Shown: piece after piece, positions 6,144-12,843 of the stretch
How the letters are laid out: each line of letters begins with the position of its first letter
Position numbering within the stretch: the stretch's first letter is position 1
Assembly: GCA_964460935.1 (NCBI GenBank)
Contig: CAYWSM010000153.1
Location: forward strand, 1-18,128
Direction of reading: 5' to 3'
DNA from: DATMXP01 sp964460935
GTDB lineage: Bacteria; Acidobacteriota; Terriglobia; Terriglobales; Acidobacteriaceae
Length of the DNA: 18,128 nt
Translations under genes and position numbers: made by a program
The notes under the pieces: model-generated
Database searches by the model: none
The model's input: the letters and a program-made list of their open reading frames with translations, nothing else
What the model was told of the DNA's origin: nothing

Positions 6144-8258
6144 GTGAAAGTCTACGAAGGCAAAAACGTCCGGAATGTAGCCCTGGTGGGGCACGCGGAC
6201 GCCGGCAAGACCGAACTCGTGGCCGCGATGCTCTATACCGCGGGCGCCACTCCGCAGCTCGGACTTGCCGACCAAGGCTCCGCCCCCACCGATTACGACG
6301 AAGAAGAAGTTGCCCGCGGTATGTCCATTTCCAACTCGCTCGCTTACGCCGAGTGGAAGAACTGCAAGATCAACTTCATCGATACCCCCGGCTTCAACAT
6401 GTTCGTGCATGAAGCCAAGCTCGCCATGCCCGTCGTCGAAGCGGTTGTGACCATCGTTGACGGTGTCTCCGGCGTCGAAGTCTCGACCGAAAAAGCCTGG
6501 TCCTACGCGGAAGAATATGAAATGCCCCGCGTGTTTATCGGCGGACGCATGGACCGCGAGCGCGCCGACCATGAGCGCCTGATCGCTTCCATTTCCGAAG
6601 CCTTTGGCCGCGCCGTCATTCCGTTCCAGATTCCGATCGGCAGCGAGAAGAACCTGAAGGGTGTCGTCGATCTCGTGCGCATGAAAGGCTATCTCTACGA
6701 GATGGGCGGTAACGGCAAGGGCCGTGAGATCGATATCCCCGAACACCTGAAAGCCGCCGCCAAAGCTGGACACGAGAAGATCGTCGAGATCATCGCCGAG
6801 GGCGACGACGAACTGATGGAAGAGTTCTTCGAAAAGGGGACGGTCCCCGACGAACATTTATTCCCTGGTATCCACCGTGCCATGCTCGAGCACCGCATTT
6901 ATCCCGTGCTCTATACATCAGGATTGGGCAACATCGGCGCTGACCGCGTACTCGATTTCATCTGCGAATTCGTGCCGGAAGCGACAGAGCATCCCGAGGT
7001 AAAGGGCGCGCCCGCTCCCAGTGGCAACGGTTCTGGACCCAGCATCCACCACGTCACTGACACCGAGCCCGCTTCGGTTTACGTCTTCAAAACCGTTAAT
7101 GATCCGTTCTCCGGACGCATCAGCTACTTCAAGGTTTTCTCCGGCGTCGTGAAGAACGACGGCACGCTTCAGAACTCCACTCGGAACTCGTCGGAGAAGT
7201 TCTCGCACCTCTCCATCGCCCAGGGCAAACAGCAGGTGCCCGTCAACGAACTCCACGCTGGTGATATCGGTTGCGTGGCAAAGCTCCGGGACACGATTAC
7301 CGGTGACACGCTGGGTGACAAGAATTCGCCTATTCAGTATCCGCACCCCTCGCTGCCCGAGCCGGCGATCACCTTCGCCATCGAGCCCAAGTCGCGTGCC
7401 GATGAAGACAAGCTCTCCAACGGCATTCACAAGCTTATGGAAGAAGACCCCATGCTGCGATTCTTCCGCGATGAGCAGACGAAGGAATTCCTGATCGCCG
7501 GAACCGGCCAGCAGCACATCGAAGTTGTCGTTTCGAAGTTGAAGAAGCGCTATCACACGGAAGTTAATCTGAAGGCGCCCAAAGTGCCGTATCGAGAAAC
7601 CATTCGCGGACGCGCCGATGCTCACGGCCGCCACAAGAAACAGTCCGGCGGCCATGGCCAGTTCGGTGACTGCAAGATCAAAATGGAGCCCCTGCCTCGC
7701 GGCGCGAACTTCGAGTTCGTCAACGACATCTTCGGCGGCGCTATTCCCAAGAACTTCATTCCCGCCGTCGAGAAAGGAATTGTCGAGGCGGCGGCGCGCG
7801 GTTACCTCGCCGGCTTCCCGGTCGTGGATTTCAAAGTCATTCTCTACGATGGCTCGTACCACGATGTAGATTCCAACGAGCTCTCGTTCAAGACCGCTGG
7901 ACGCATCGCCTTCAAGAAGGCCATGGAGCAGGCCAAGCCCACGCTCCTCGAGCCCATCATGAAGGTCGAAATTACCGCACCCGACGAGTTTGCCGGCTCC
8001 ATCATGGGCGACCTCAATTCCCGTCGCGGACGCATCCAGGGCATGGACAACAAGGGCGGCAAAACCATTGTGAAAGCCGAAGTCCCCATGGCCGAGATGC
8101 TCACCTACGGCGCCGAGCTTACGTCCATGACGCAGGGCCGTGGCTCTTACACAATGGAAATGGACCACTACGACTATGTCCCTGCAGCGCAACAGGAGAA
8201 GATCGTCACCGCCGCAAAAGCCGCGCGCGGCGAACAGGTGGAGGAAGAAGAGGAGTAG
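6144..8258 (+). CDS. Elongation factor G-like translational GTPase (EF-G paralog)
   Basis: A 704-aa protein with the full five-domain EF-G architecture: G domain (about 1-285), domain II beginning TEPASVYVFK, domain III, domain IV (SGGHGQFGDCKIKMEPL, then FGGAIPKNFIPAVEKG) and a domain V ending GRGSYTMEMDHYDYVP. The P-loop GHADAGKT (16-23) is intact, but switch I reads RGMSI (58-62), the G3 motif is DTPGF (80-84) with Phe in place of the catalytic His, and the NKxD motif is replaced by GRMD (134-137). These changes put it with the EF-G-2/EF-G-like paralogs rather than the main translocase fusA; translocase activity is uncertain. The C-terminus ends in a short acidic tail. The GTG start at 6144 is supported by GAGGTGA at 6134-6140. 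It has its own terminator (8286-8315), and no str-operon partner (rpsL, rpsG, tuf) is nearby. Confidence 0.92.
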   Translation: MKVYEGKNVRNVALVGHADAGKTELVAAMLYTAGATPQLGLADQGSAPTDYDEEEVARGMSISNSLAYAEWKNCKINFIDTPGFNMFVHEAKLAMPVVEAVVTIVDGVSGVEVSTEKAWSYAEEYEMPRVFIGGRMDRERADHERLIASISEAFGRAVIPFQIPIGSEKNLKGVVDLVRMKGYLYEMGGNGKGREIDIPEHLKAAAKAGHEKIVEIIAEGDDELMEEFFEKGTVPDEHLFPGIHRAMLEHRIYPVLYTSGLGNIGADRVLDFICEFVPEATEHPEVKGAPAPSGNGSGPSIHHVTDTEPASVYVFKTVNDPFSGRISYFKVFSGVVKNDGTLQNSTRNSSEKFSHLSIAQGKQQVPVNELHAGDIGCVAKLRDTITGDTLGDKNSPIQYPHPSLPEPAITFAIEPKSRADEDKLSNGIHKLMEEDPMLRFFRDEQTKEFLIAGTGQQHIEVVVSKLKKRYHTEVNLKAPKVPYRETIRGRADAHGRHKKQSGGHGQFGDCKIKMEPLPRGANFEFVNDIFGGAIPKNFIPAVEKGIVEAAARGYLAGFPVVDFKVILYDGSYHDVDSNELSFKTAGRIAFKKAMEQAKPTLLEPIMKVEITAPDEFAGSIMGDLNSRRGRIQGMDNKGGKTIVKAEVPMAEMLTYGAELTSMTQGRGSYTMEMDHYDYVPAAQQEKIVTAAKAARGEQVEEEEE

Positions 8259-8285
8259 AGCAGGCGACGAAGGATCCATGCATTC

Positions 8286-8315
8286 CGGGGCAGAACACCT
8301 GCCCCGTTTTCTTTT
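8286..8315 (+). terminator. Rho-independent terminator of the EF-G-like gene
   Basis: A perfect 8-bp GC-rich stem, CGGGGCAG (8286-8293) with CTGCCCCG (8299-8306), has a 5-nt loop and is followed by TTTTCTTTT. It starts 27 bases after the EF-G-like stop codon and has textbook form. Confidence 0.9.
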
Positions 8316-8348
8316 GTGCTCCCGCCCTCCGCAATTCATCCAACTGTT

Positions 8349-8501
8349 ATGACCTACTTCGCGAAACAAGAGAAGGACGACGATCTCAAGCGCCACCTTG
8401 ACGAAGAACTCGATGAGGCGCTCGAGGAAACTTTCCCGGCCAGCGACCCCATCGAGCCGCCACTCGAATCCGAGCACCAGAAACAAGAGGGTAGGAAATA
8501 G
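8349..8501 (+). CDS. Small acidic conserved protein with a FPASDP motif
   Basis: A 50-aa, highly charged protein without signal or membrane segment. Its centre, LDEALEETFPASDPIEPP (about 21-38), matches a motif I recognise from many short hypothetical proteins in Proteobacteria and Acidobacteria, where a helical acidic stretch precedes FPASDPP. No function is established. An upstream in-frame ATG at 8316 would overlap the EF-G-like terminator hairpin region and adds residues with no motif, so the ATG at 8349 is preferred. There is no clear Shine-Dalgarno or promoter, and the gene lies 90 bases after the EF-G-like stop, beyond its terminator. The motif is the main support that this is a real gene. 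Confidence 0.65.
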   Translation: MTYFAKQEKDDDLKRHLDEELDEALEETFPASDPIEPPLESEHQKQEGRK

Positions 8502-8512
8502 CAGATTGGGAC

Positions 8513-8528
8513 CGGGCGCCCTCGCCCG
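8513..8528. repeat. CCCT-loop hairpin repeat, intergenic copy
   Basis: CGGGCG (8513-8518), the loop CCCT and CGCCCG (8523-8528) form a perfect 6-bp hairpin. A second hairpin with the same CCCT loop and the same stem except for one compensating G-C to A-T exchange lies inside moeA (9730-9745). No T-run follows, so it is not a standard terminator. Confidence 0.6.
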
Positions 8529-8554
8529 ACCAAGCGTTCGTAACTTCGCTTTTT

Positions 8555-8583
8555 ACGACACACTCATTCGGCTCATGTATCCT
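8555..8583 (+). promoter_or_regulatory. Candidate promoter of the LolA-like gene
   Basis: ACGACA (8555-8560) and TATCCT (8578-8583) are separated by 17 bases and each match four of six consensus positions of the sigma-70 boxes. The predicted transcription start falls at about 8590, directly at the ATG (8592), implying a leaderless or nearly leaderless mRNA. This fits the absence of a Shine-Dalgarno. Confidence 0.4.
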
Positions 8584-8591
8584 GCCATTTG

Positions 8592-9323
8592 ATGCGCACA
8601 CTCCTTCTTCTACTCGCCTTGTGTGTTACCGCCGGCGCTCAAACGCCGCAGGTTTCCGACATCGTTTCCCGCATCGGAGCCATGAACGACGCCCGCAACG
8701 CTGCTCTTCGCCAGTACAGCAGCACGCGCACGTACGAGGTCAGCTACAAGGGATTTCCGAAGAGCCTCGCGGCCAAGGCTGTCGTGCATCTTGACTACAC
8801 CGCGCCGGATAACAAGCAGTTCCGGATCGTCAGCCAGGAAGGCTCCGGTCTGCTGATCGGCCGCGTGATCAAGAAAGCGCTCGAGAGCGAGCAGGAAGCG
8901 GCCAAGCCCGAGTTCCACAAACGCTCCGCCCTCAACGACACGAACTACGAATTCCAATTCGTCGGCAACGATACCGAGAACAATCGTCCCTGTTACCTGC
9001 TACAAGTCAAGCCCAAGCGTTCCGACAAGTATCTCTACGACGGACGCATTTGCGTGGACACCGCCGATTACGCCGTTGTCCGCATCGACGCCAAGCCGGC
9101 AAAGAATCCTTCCTTCTGGATCAGCCGCGCTCACGTGGACAGCCGCAACCACAAGGTCGGCGACTTCTGGTTTCCCGCAACGACTCGCTCCACTTCGCAC
9201 GTCCGCCTCGGCGGTGACGCCCAACTCAACATCGACTACGGCGAATACAAGATCACAGGCGCTACAGCAGTGCAGCTGCCGAATTCATCATCATCTTCTT
9301 CTTCAGCCGCTCCCCAAAAATGA
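8592..9323 (+). CDS. Secreted LolA-like (outer-membrane lipoprotein-sorting-like) protein
   Basis: A 243-aa predicted periplasmic protein. A Sec signal peptide (RTLLLLLALCVTAGA, cleavage probably before QTPQ at about residue 17) leads into a mostly beta-stranded body. The middle segment has the alternating pattern DNKQFRIVSQEG, RPCYLLQVKPKR, YDGRICVDTADYAVVRIDAKP and NPSFWISRAHV. This resembles the LolA/LppX half-barrel of lipoprotein-sorting-like proteins common in Acidobacteria. The cysteine at residue 11 does not sit in a good lipobox, so it is probably soluble rather than a lipoprotein. It ends with seven serines coded by TCA/TCT repeats (9285-9305). The ATG at 8592 is preferred over the TTG one codon earlier. 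moeA begins 7 to 40 bases downstream, so the two may be cotranscribed, although their functions look unrelated. A specific cargo cannot be named. Confidence 0.75.
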   Translation: MRTLLLLLALCVTAGAQTPQVSDIVSRIGAMNDARNAALRQYSSTRTYEVSYKGFPKSLAAKAVVHLDYTAPDNKQFRIVSQEGSGLLIGRVIKKALESEQEAAKPEFHKRSALNDTNYEFQFVGNDTENNRPCYLLQVKPKRSDKYLYDGRICVDTADYAVVRIDAKPAKNPSFWISRAHVDSRNHKVGDFWFPATTRSTSHVRLGGDAQLNIDYGEYKITGATAVQLPNSSSSSSSAAPQK

Positions 9324-9363
9324 ACCGGTTGTGCAGGGTAGTTCCCGATGTTTCAATAGAACC

Positions 9364-10605
9364 GTGACTGTCCTGCCGTTTGAAGCCGCGCGTCGCACCG
9401 TCGAAGATCATGCCCGCCAGCTCCGCGTTGTCGAGCGAGAGCGCTGTGACCTCCTGTCTGCCGGAGGCCGCGTTCTCGCCCAGGAGATCCGCGCCGACCG
9501 CGACCTGCCGCCGTTTCCACGAGCCACGCGTGATGGCTTTGCCGTCCGGGCCGCCGATTTGGCTCAGATTCCAGCCCGCCTGAAGGTCGTTGCCGAAATC
9601 GCTGCCGGACAAGACGCCGGTAACATTATCGTTAATACTCGCGAATGTGCCGAAATCATGACCGGGGCTGCCGTCCCCGCAGGCGCCGATGCCGTCGTGA
9701 TGGTCGAACACACCAACGGTTATGGAAGCCGGACGCCCTCGTCCGTTCCCGTCGTAGAGGTTCAGCGCTCCGTCCAACCCGGCGAGAATATCGTCCCGCG
9801 CGGAGCCGAAGCTACAGCAGGCCAACATCTATTGCCGCCCGGCACTCGCCTCGCTCCAGCCGCTATCGCGATCGCAGCCTCCGTCGGACTCTCCGAACTT
9901 GAGGTCTTTCGGCAACCTCGCGTCGCGATTCTCTCCACCGGCAACGAACTCGTGGACGTCACATCGCATCCCGCGCCCCATCAGATCCGCAACTCGAACA
10001 CCTATTCGCTGGGGGCACAGGTGACACGAGCGGGTGCCATACCAGTTCCGCTACCGATTGCGCCCGACGACGAGCCGATCCTCAGACACCTCATTGAAGA
10101 AGGATTCGACTCCGACCTGCTGCTCCTTACTGGCGGCGTTTCGATGGGAAAGTACGACCTGGTCGAGAAGGTCTTGAGCCAACTCGGCGCCGAGTTCATC
10201 TTCACCGGCGTGCAGATCCAGCCCGGAAAGCCCGCCGTCTTTGGCAAAGTTCAGTGGAAAGGGACAACAAAATACTTCTTCGGTTTGCCCGGAAATCCGG
10301 TGTCAACGATGGTGACTTTTGAGCTTTTCGCGCGCCCAATGATTGAAGCTCTCTCCGGAGGCGTACCTCAGCCGATGCGCTACACACAAGCGAAGCTGAA
10401 GAAGGAAATCAAAACCAAAACTGGACTCACGCGCTTTCTCCCCGCCGAACTTACAGGCGAATTCGGCAATTTGGAAGTGGAATTGGTACGCTGGCAAGGC
10501 TCCGGTGATATGGTAGCCACCGCACGCGCCAACTGCCTTGCCGTGATTCCACCTGACCGTGAACACATTGCTACGGGCGAAACGATCTCGGTGATGAACC
10601 TATAA
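9364..10605 (+). CDS. moeA: Molybdopterin molybdenumtransferase MoeA
   Basis: A 413-aa cytoplasmic enzyme that inserts molybdate into adenylylated molybdopterin, the last step of Moco synthesis. Motifs in order: PPFPRATRDGFAV (49-61), MTGAAVPAGADAVV (99-112), GENIVPRGAEATAG (140-153), VAILSTGNEL (187-196), IRNSNTY (208-214), LLLTGGVSMGKYD (253-265), VQIQPGKPAVFG (283-294) and GLPGNPVSTMVTFE (307-320). These are the MoeA domain series, and the length is normal (E. coli MoeA is 411 aa). The GTG at 9364 aligns best with family N-termini. An in-frame GTG at 9331 is the alternative, and neither has a strong Shine-Dalgarno. The first gene of the Moco group, it lies 45 bases before moaC. Oddity: a hairpin repeat at 9730-9745 encodes part of a short linker-like insert (about 118-128) after VEHT. 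Confidence 0.94.
   Translation: MTVLPFEAARRTVEDHARQLRVVERERCDLLSAGGRVLAQEIRADRDLPPFPRATRDGFAVRAADLAQIPARLKVVAEIAAGQDAGNIIVNTRECAEIMTGAAVPAGADAVVMVEHTNGYGSRTPSSVPVVEVQRSVQPGENIVPRGAEATAGQHLLPPGTRLAPAAIAIAASVGLSELEVFRQPRVAILSTGNELVDVTSHPAPHQIRNSNTYSLGAQVTRAGAIPVPLPIAPDDEPILRHLIEEGFDSDLLLLTGGVSMGKYDLVEKVLSQLGAEFIFTGVQIQPGKPAVFGKVQWKGTTKYFFGLPGNPVSTMVTFELFARPMIEALSGGVPQPMRYTQAKLKKEIKTKTGLTRFLPAELTGEFGNLEVELVRWQGSGDMVATARANCLAVIPPDREHIATGETISVMNL
9730..9745. repeat. CCCT-loop hairpin repeat inside moeA
   Basis: CGGACG (9730-9735), the loop CCCT and CGTCCG (9740-9745) form a perfect 6-bp hairpin within coding sequence, codons 123-128 of moeA. Loop and stem match the intergenic copy at 8513-8528 apart from one paired substitution. 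It falls in a variable stretch between the VVMVEHT and VVEVQRSV segments, consistent with insertion at a tolerated surface loop. Confidence 0.55.
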
Positions 10606-10624
10606 GATTGAAACGGCGGCTTCC

Positions 10625-10646
10625 TGATCACCAGGTCGCCTGATCA
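10625..10646. promoter_or_regulatory. TGATCA-N10-TGATCA dyad immediately before moaC
   Basis: Two identical palindromic hexamers TGATCA (10625-10630 and 10641-10646) flank ten bases and end four bases before the moaC ATG. Their 16-bp spacing and position over the translation start could make an operator, but no matching regulator is known to me. There is no Shine-Dalgarno in this 45-base spacer. Confidence 0.25.
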
Positions 10647-10650
10647 TCCG

Positions 10651-11124
10651 ATGAAAAAGAAACTATCTCATTACGATACTTCCGGCCGCGCCACGATGGT
10701 TGATGTCTCCGCCAAATCACCTACCAAGCGCACAGCGCAGGCTTCGGCATTCGTGGCGATGTCCGCCGAAGTTCTCGAAGCGCTGCCGCAGAATCCCAAG
10801 GGCAATCCCCTGGAAGTGGCGCGGTTGGCGGGCATCATGGCGGCGAAGCGCACTTCCGACCTGATACCGATGTGCCACCCACTGCCGCTTTCGCACATTG
10901 ATGTCGATACCCGCGTGTGCGAGAATGGCGTCGCTATTACCTCGGAAGTAACCACCACAGCGGCGACTGGCGTCGAGATGGAAGCGCTGGTGGCGGCAAG
11001 CGTCGCGGCCCTCACCGTGTACGACATGTGCAAGGCGCTCGACAAGGGCATCGAAATCCGCCAGGTTGTGCTGGACCGTAAATCCGGCGGCAAGAGTGGT
11101 GACTACGTTCGCGGGCGTTCGTGA
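10651..11124 (+). CDS. moaC: Cyclic pyranopterin monophosphate synthase MoaC
   Basis: A 157-aa protein of normal MoaC length. With MoaA it converts GTP to cyclic pyranopterin monophosphate, the first stage of Moco synthesis; MoaC acts on the 3',8-cyclo-GTP intermediate as a hexamer. Recognisable family features are GRATMVDVSAKSPTKRTA (12-29), AKRTSDLIPMCHPLPLSH (65-82, containing the conserved CHPL), GVEMEALVAASVAALTVYDM (about 109-128) and the C-terminal KSGGKSGDY (145-153). The partner MoaA and the MoaD/MoaE synthase are not in this window. It follows moeA by 45 bases and precedes the response regulator by 6, so the three are probably cotranscribed. The ATG at 10651 gives the expected N-terminus. 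Confidence 0.95.
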   Translation: MKKKLSHYDTSGRATMVDVSAKSPTKRTAQASAFVAMSAEVLEALPQNPKGNPLEVARLAGIMAAKRTSDLIPMCHPLPLSHIDVDTRVCENGVAITSEVTTTAATGVEMEALVAASVAALTVYDMCKALDKGIEIRQVVLDRKSGGKSGDYVRGRS

Positions 11125-11130
11125 TTCGCA

Positions 11131-11871
11131 ATGGCTGGCAACCTCAAAATTTTGGTGGTGGACGACAACCCGATGATTCTCGGGATGCTCCGCCACGAGC
11201 TCGCAGAACTCGCGCCGGTGACGACGGCCAGCAACGGCGCGGACGCACTTGCGCACGCGATCGAAGAAGCGCCCGACCTGATCATCGCCGACTACCAGAT
11301 GCCCGGCTTTGACGGCCGCCAGCTTGTGGAGCGGCTGAAGACGCGTCCGGCAACGGCGAAAATTCCTGTGATCCTGCTCGCCACGCGCGCCGACATCAGC
11401 GAGAAACTCCGCTTCATGCAGGACAAGGTTGAGGACTTCGTCGAGAAACCATTTTTCGTCAACGAAGCAATTTCGCGGGTTAAGCGCGTGCTCGACCGGC
11501 TTGCGCTCGAGAAGATGGCTCGGGAAGCTCCGGGTGAAACCGTGTTGCGCGGCTCGCTGGCGCAGATGAACGTCATTGACCTGTTGCAGTCGCTCGAACT
11601 CGGCCGCAAAACCTGTGCGCTCGGCATCAGCAACAACACCGAGAAATGCGATCTGTACTTCACCGAAGGGCAGATCAGCCACGCGGTTTACGGCGATCTA
11701 AAGGGCGACGACGCGGTTTACAAAGTCCTTGGCTGGACCGCCGGGAACTTCCAGATCGACTTCGAAGCCTCCAGCCCCGAGAACACCACCACCAAATCGA
11801 CGCAGGGCTTGCTGATGGAAGGTTTGCGCCTGCTCGACGAAGCCAACCGAGATGCGGAAGAAAACGCCTGA
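11131..11871 (+). CDS. Response regulator: receiver domain fused to DUF4388 (PatA-N-like)
   Basis: A 246-aa two-domain cytoplasmic protein. Residues 4-125 form a CheY-like receiver with Asp11/Asp12, the phosphoacceptor Asp54 (LIIADYQMPGFDG), a switch Thr85 (VILLAT) and Lys106 (VEKPF). A linker leads to about 135-235, where GSLAQMNVIDLLQSLELGRKTCALGI, LYFTEGQISHAVYGDLKGDDAVYKVLGW and GNFQIDF are the signature of DUF4388, the domain found at the N-terminus of cyanobacterial PatA. DUF4388 is not a DNA-binding domain and probably mediates protein interaction. No histidine kinase is adjacent. The gene starts 6 bases after the moaC stop and lies 31 bases before mog, so it sits inside the Moco operon. 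Whether it has any role there is not evident; it may be passive hitchhiking. Confidence 0.88.
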   Translation: MAGNLKILVVDDNPMILGMLRHELAELAPVTTASNGADALAHAIEEAPDLIIADYQMPGFDGRQLVERLKTRPATAKIPVILLATRADISEKLRFMQDKVEDFVEKPFFVNEAISRVKRVLDRLALEKMAREAPGETVLRGSLAQMNVIDLLQSLELGRKTCALGISNNTEKCDLYFTEGQISHAVYGDLKGDDAVYKVLGWTAGNFQIDFEASSPENTTTKSTQGLLMEGLRLLDEANRDAEENA

Positions 11872-11898
11872 TTGGTAATTGGTAATTTGGAACCAATT
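11872..11898. repeat. Short tandem and inverted repeat in the regulator-mog spacer
   Basis: The 31-base spacer is made of ATTGGTA-type words: TTGGTAA occurs at 11872-11878 and 11879-11885, followed by a TTTGG variant. AATTGGT (11877-11883) is complementary to ACCAATT (11892-11898), so a 7-bp hairpin with an 8-nt loop can form just before the mog ATG. Confidence 0.55.
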
Positions 11899-11902
11899 GC
11901 AA

Positions 11903-12400
11903 ATGCCTGCCAAGACCGCCATCGTTATTACCGTCAGTGACTCGTCATTTCGAGGCGAGCGTGAGGACCTTTCCGGTCCAGCCGTTGCTGACGCTCTCGA
12001 GGTTGCAGGGTTTCAACTCGTCGGCACCGCAATTGTTCCCGATGAGGCTTCCCAGATCCGCGACGCCATCCTCGACGCGACACGCGAGGCCGGACTGGTT
12101 GTTACGACAGGTGGAACCGGAGTTGCTCCGCGCGACGTCACCCCTGAAGTGACGAAGGATTTATGCGAGCGCCTGATCGATGGCATCCCGGAGCGGATGC
12201 GGGCCGAAGGATTGAAGCACACACCACTCGCTGCGCTTAGTCGCACGGTTTGTGGTGTACGAGGGAAGACGCTCATCCTGAATCTCCCGGGCAGCCCGAA
12301 AGGTGCGACTGAATCCCTCGCTGCTGTCATCGACCTGCTGCCACACGTGATCGACCTGCTGCACGGGGAAACCGGTCATCCCGCGACACCATCGACATAA
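11903..12400 (+). CDS. mog: Molybdopterin adenylyltransferase (MogA/MoaB family)
   Basis: A 165-aa protein of the MogA/MoaB fold, expected to adenylylate molybdopterin with ATP, giving the substrate MoeA uses for molybdenum insertion. ITVSDSSFRGEREDLSGP (7-24), the VVTTGGTGVAPRDVTPEVT motif (about 68-86, with the TGGTG and acidic DVTPE residues that bind pterin and metal) and the C-terminal LILNLPGSPKG are diagnostic. The RDVTP plus LPGSPKG pattern fits Mog-type enzymes, but MoaB proteins share much of it, so the symbol is a best choice. The ATG at 11903 starts at the family N-terminus. A TTG at 11879 would add eight residues coded by repeat sequence and is rejected. Last gene of the Moco group; it converges on the cupin gene with 11 bases between stop codons. 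Confidence 0.88.
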   Translation: MPAKTAIVITVSDSSFRGEREDLSGPAVADALEVAGFQLVGTAIVPDEASQIRDAILDATREAGLVVTTGGTGVAPRDVTPEVTKDLCERLIDGIPERMRAEGLKHTPLAALSRTVCGVRGKTLILNLPGSPKGATESLAAVIDLLPHVIDLLHGETGHPATPST

Positions 12401-12411
12401 CTACGAAGTTA

Positions 12412-12783
12412 CTAAATGCGCTGCAGGTGCTCGACGGTACGCTCATTGCGCACGTTTCCGGTGTTGAGAGTCGTCTTGGGCTCCAGGAGCACAAGGTGAA
12501 CCTCATCGTCGGCGATGGGCTTATGCTCCACCCCGTGCGGGACAATGATGAACTCCCCTTCGCCGACTCGAATTTCGCGCTCCTGTCCATTCTCTTTCAG
12601 CATCATGCGAAGCGTGCCCTTCACGACCAGGAACAGTTCGTCTTCGACATCGTGGTGATGCCATATGAACTCTCCTTTCAGCTTGACCACCTTCACATAC
12701 GCGTCGTTCACTTCGCCGGCGATCCTGGGGGAGTAGTAGTCCGAGAAGGTCGAAAACTTCTGCGCAAGATTAACTTTGTCCAT
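12412..12783 (-). CDS. Small single-domain cupin protein
   Basis: A 123-aa cytoplasmic cupin. Motif 1 runs GEFIWHHHDVEDELFLVVKG (37-56), supplying His42, His44 and Glu49 as likely metal ligands, and motif 2 runs GEFIIVPHGVEHKP (76-89), supplying His87. All four ligands of a typical mononuclear metal centre are therefore present. The family includes sugar isomerases, dioxygenases and ligand sensors, so no reaction can be assigned from sequence. The protein stands alone, without a catalytic partner or DNA-binding domain. It lies 150 bases downstream of clpB on the same strand, but the clpB terminator (12844-12881) separates them, so it probably has its own promoter, which I cannot locate. No Shine-Dalgarno is evident before the ATG at 12783. 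Confidence 0.85.
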   Translation of the reverse strand: MDKVNLAQKFSTFSDYYSPRIAGEVNDAYVKVVKLKGEFIWHHHDVEDELFLVVKGTLRMMLKENGQEREIRVGEGEFIIVPHGVEHKPIADDEVHLVLLEPKTTLNTGNVRNERTVEHLQRI

Positions 12784-12843
12784 ACGGGAGAGATGCGCGG
12801 ATTCAGTGAGAGAAGCAGAGTTTTAGTGGAACTCGCAGCACAC

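Noticed and set aside
5886..6857. A 323-codon minus-strand frame over the EF-G leader and G domain
   Set aside because: Antisense shadow; it shows no domain motifs, and the plus-strand EF-G motifs explain the region.
8316..8348. Upstream ATG for the 50-aa acidic protein
   Set aside because: It starts right after the EF-G-like terminator T-run and adds residues without any motif; ATG 8349 gives the conserved compact form.
6918..8486. A 522-codon minus-strand frame opposite the EF-G-like gene
   Set aside because: Antisense shadow of a conserved gene; composition is low in recognisable motifs and it crosses the strong terminator at 8286-8315.
9076..9363. Extended N-terminus of moeA overlapping the LolA-like gene
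   Set aside because: The extra codons read the LolA-like gene out of frame; family homology begins at 9364.
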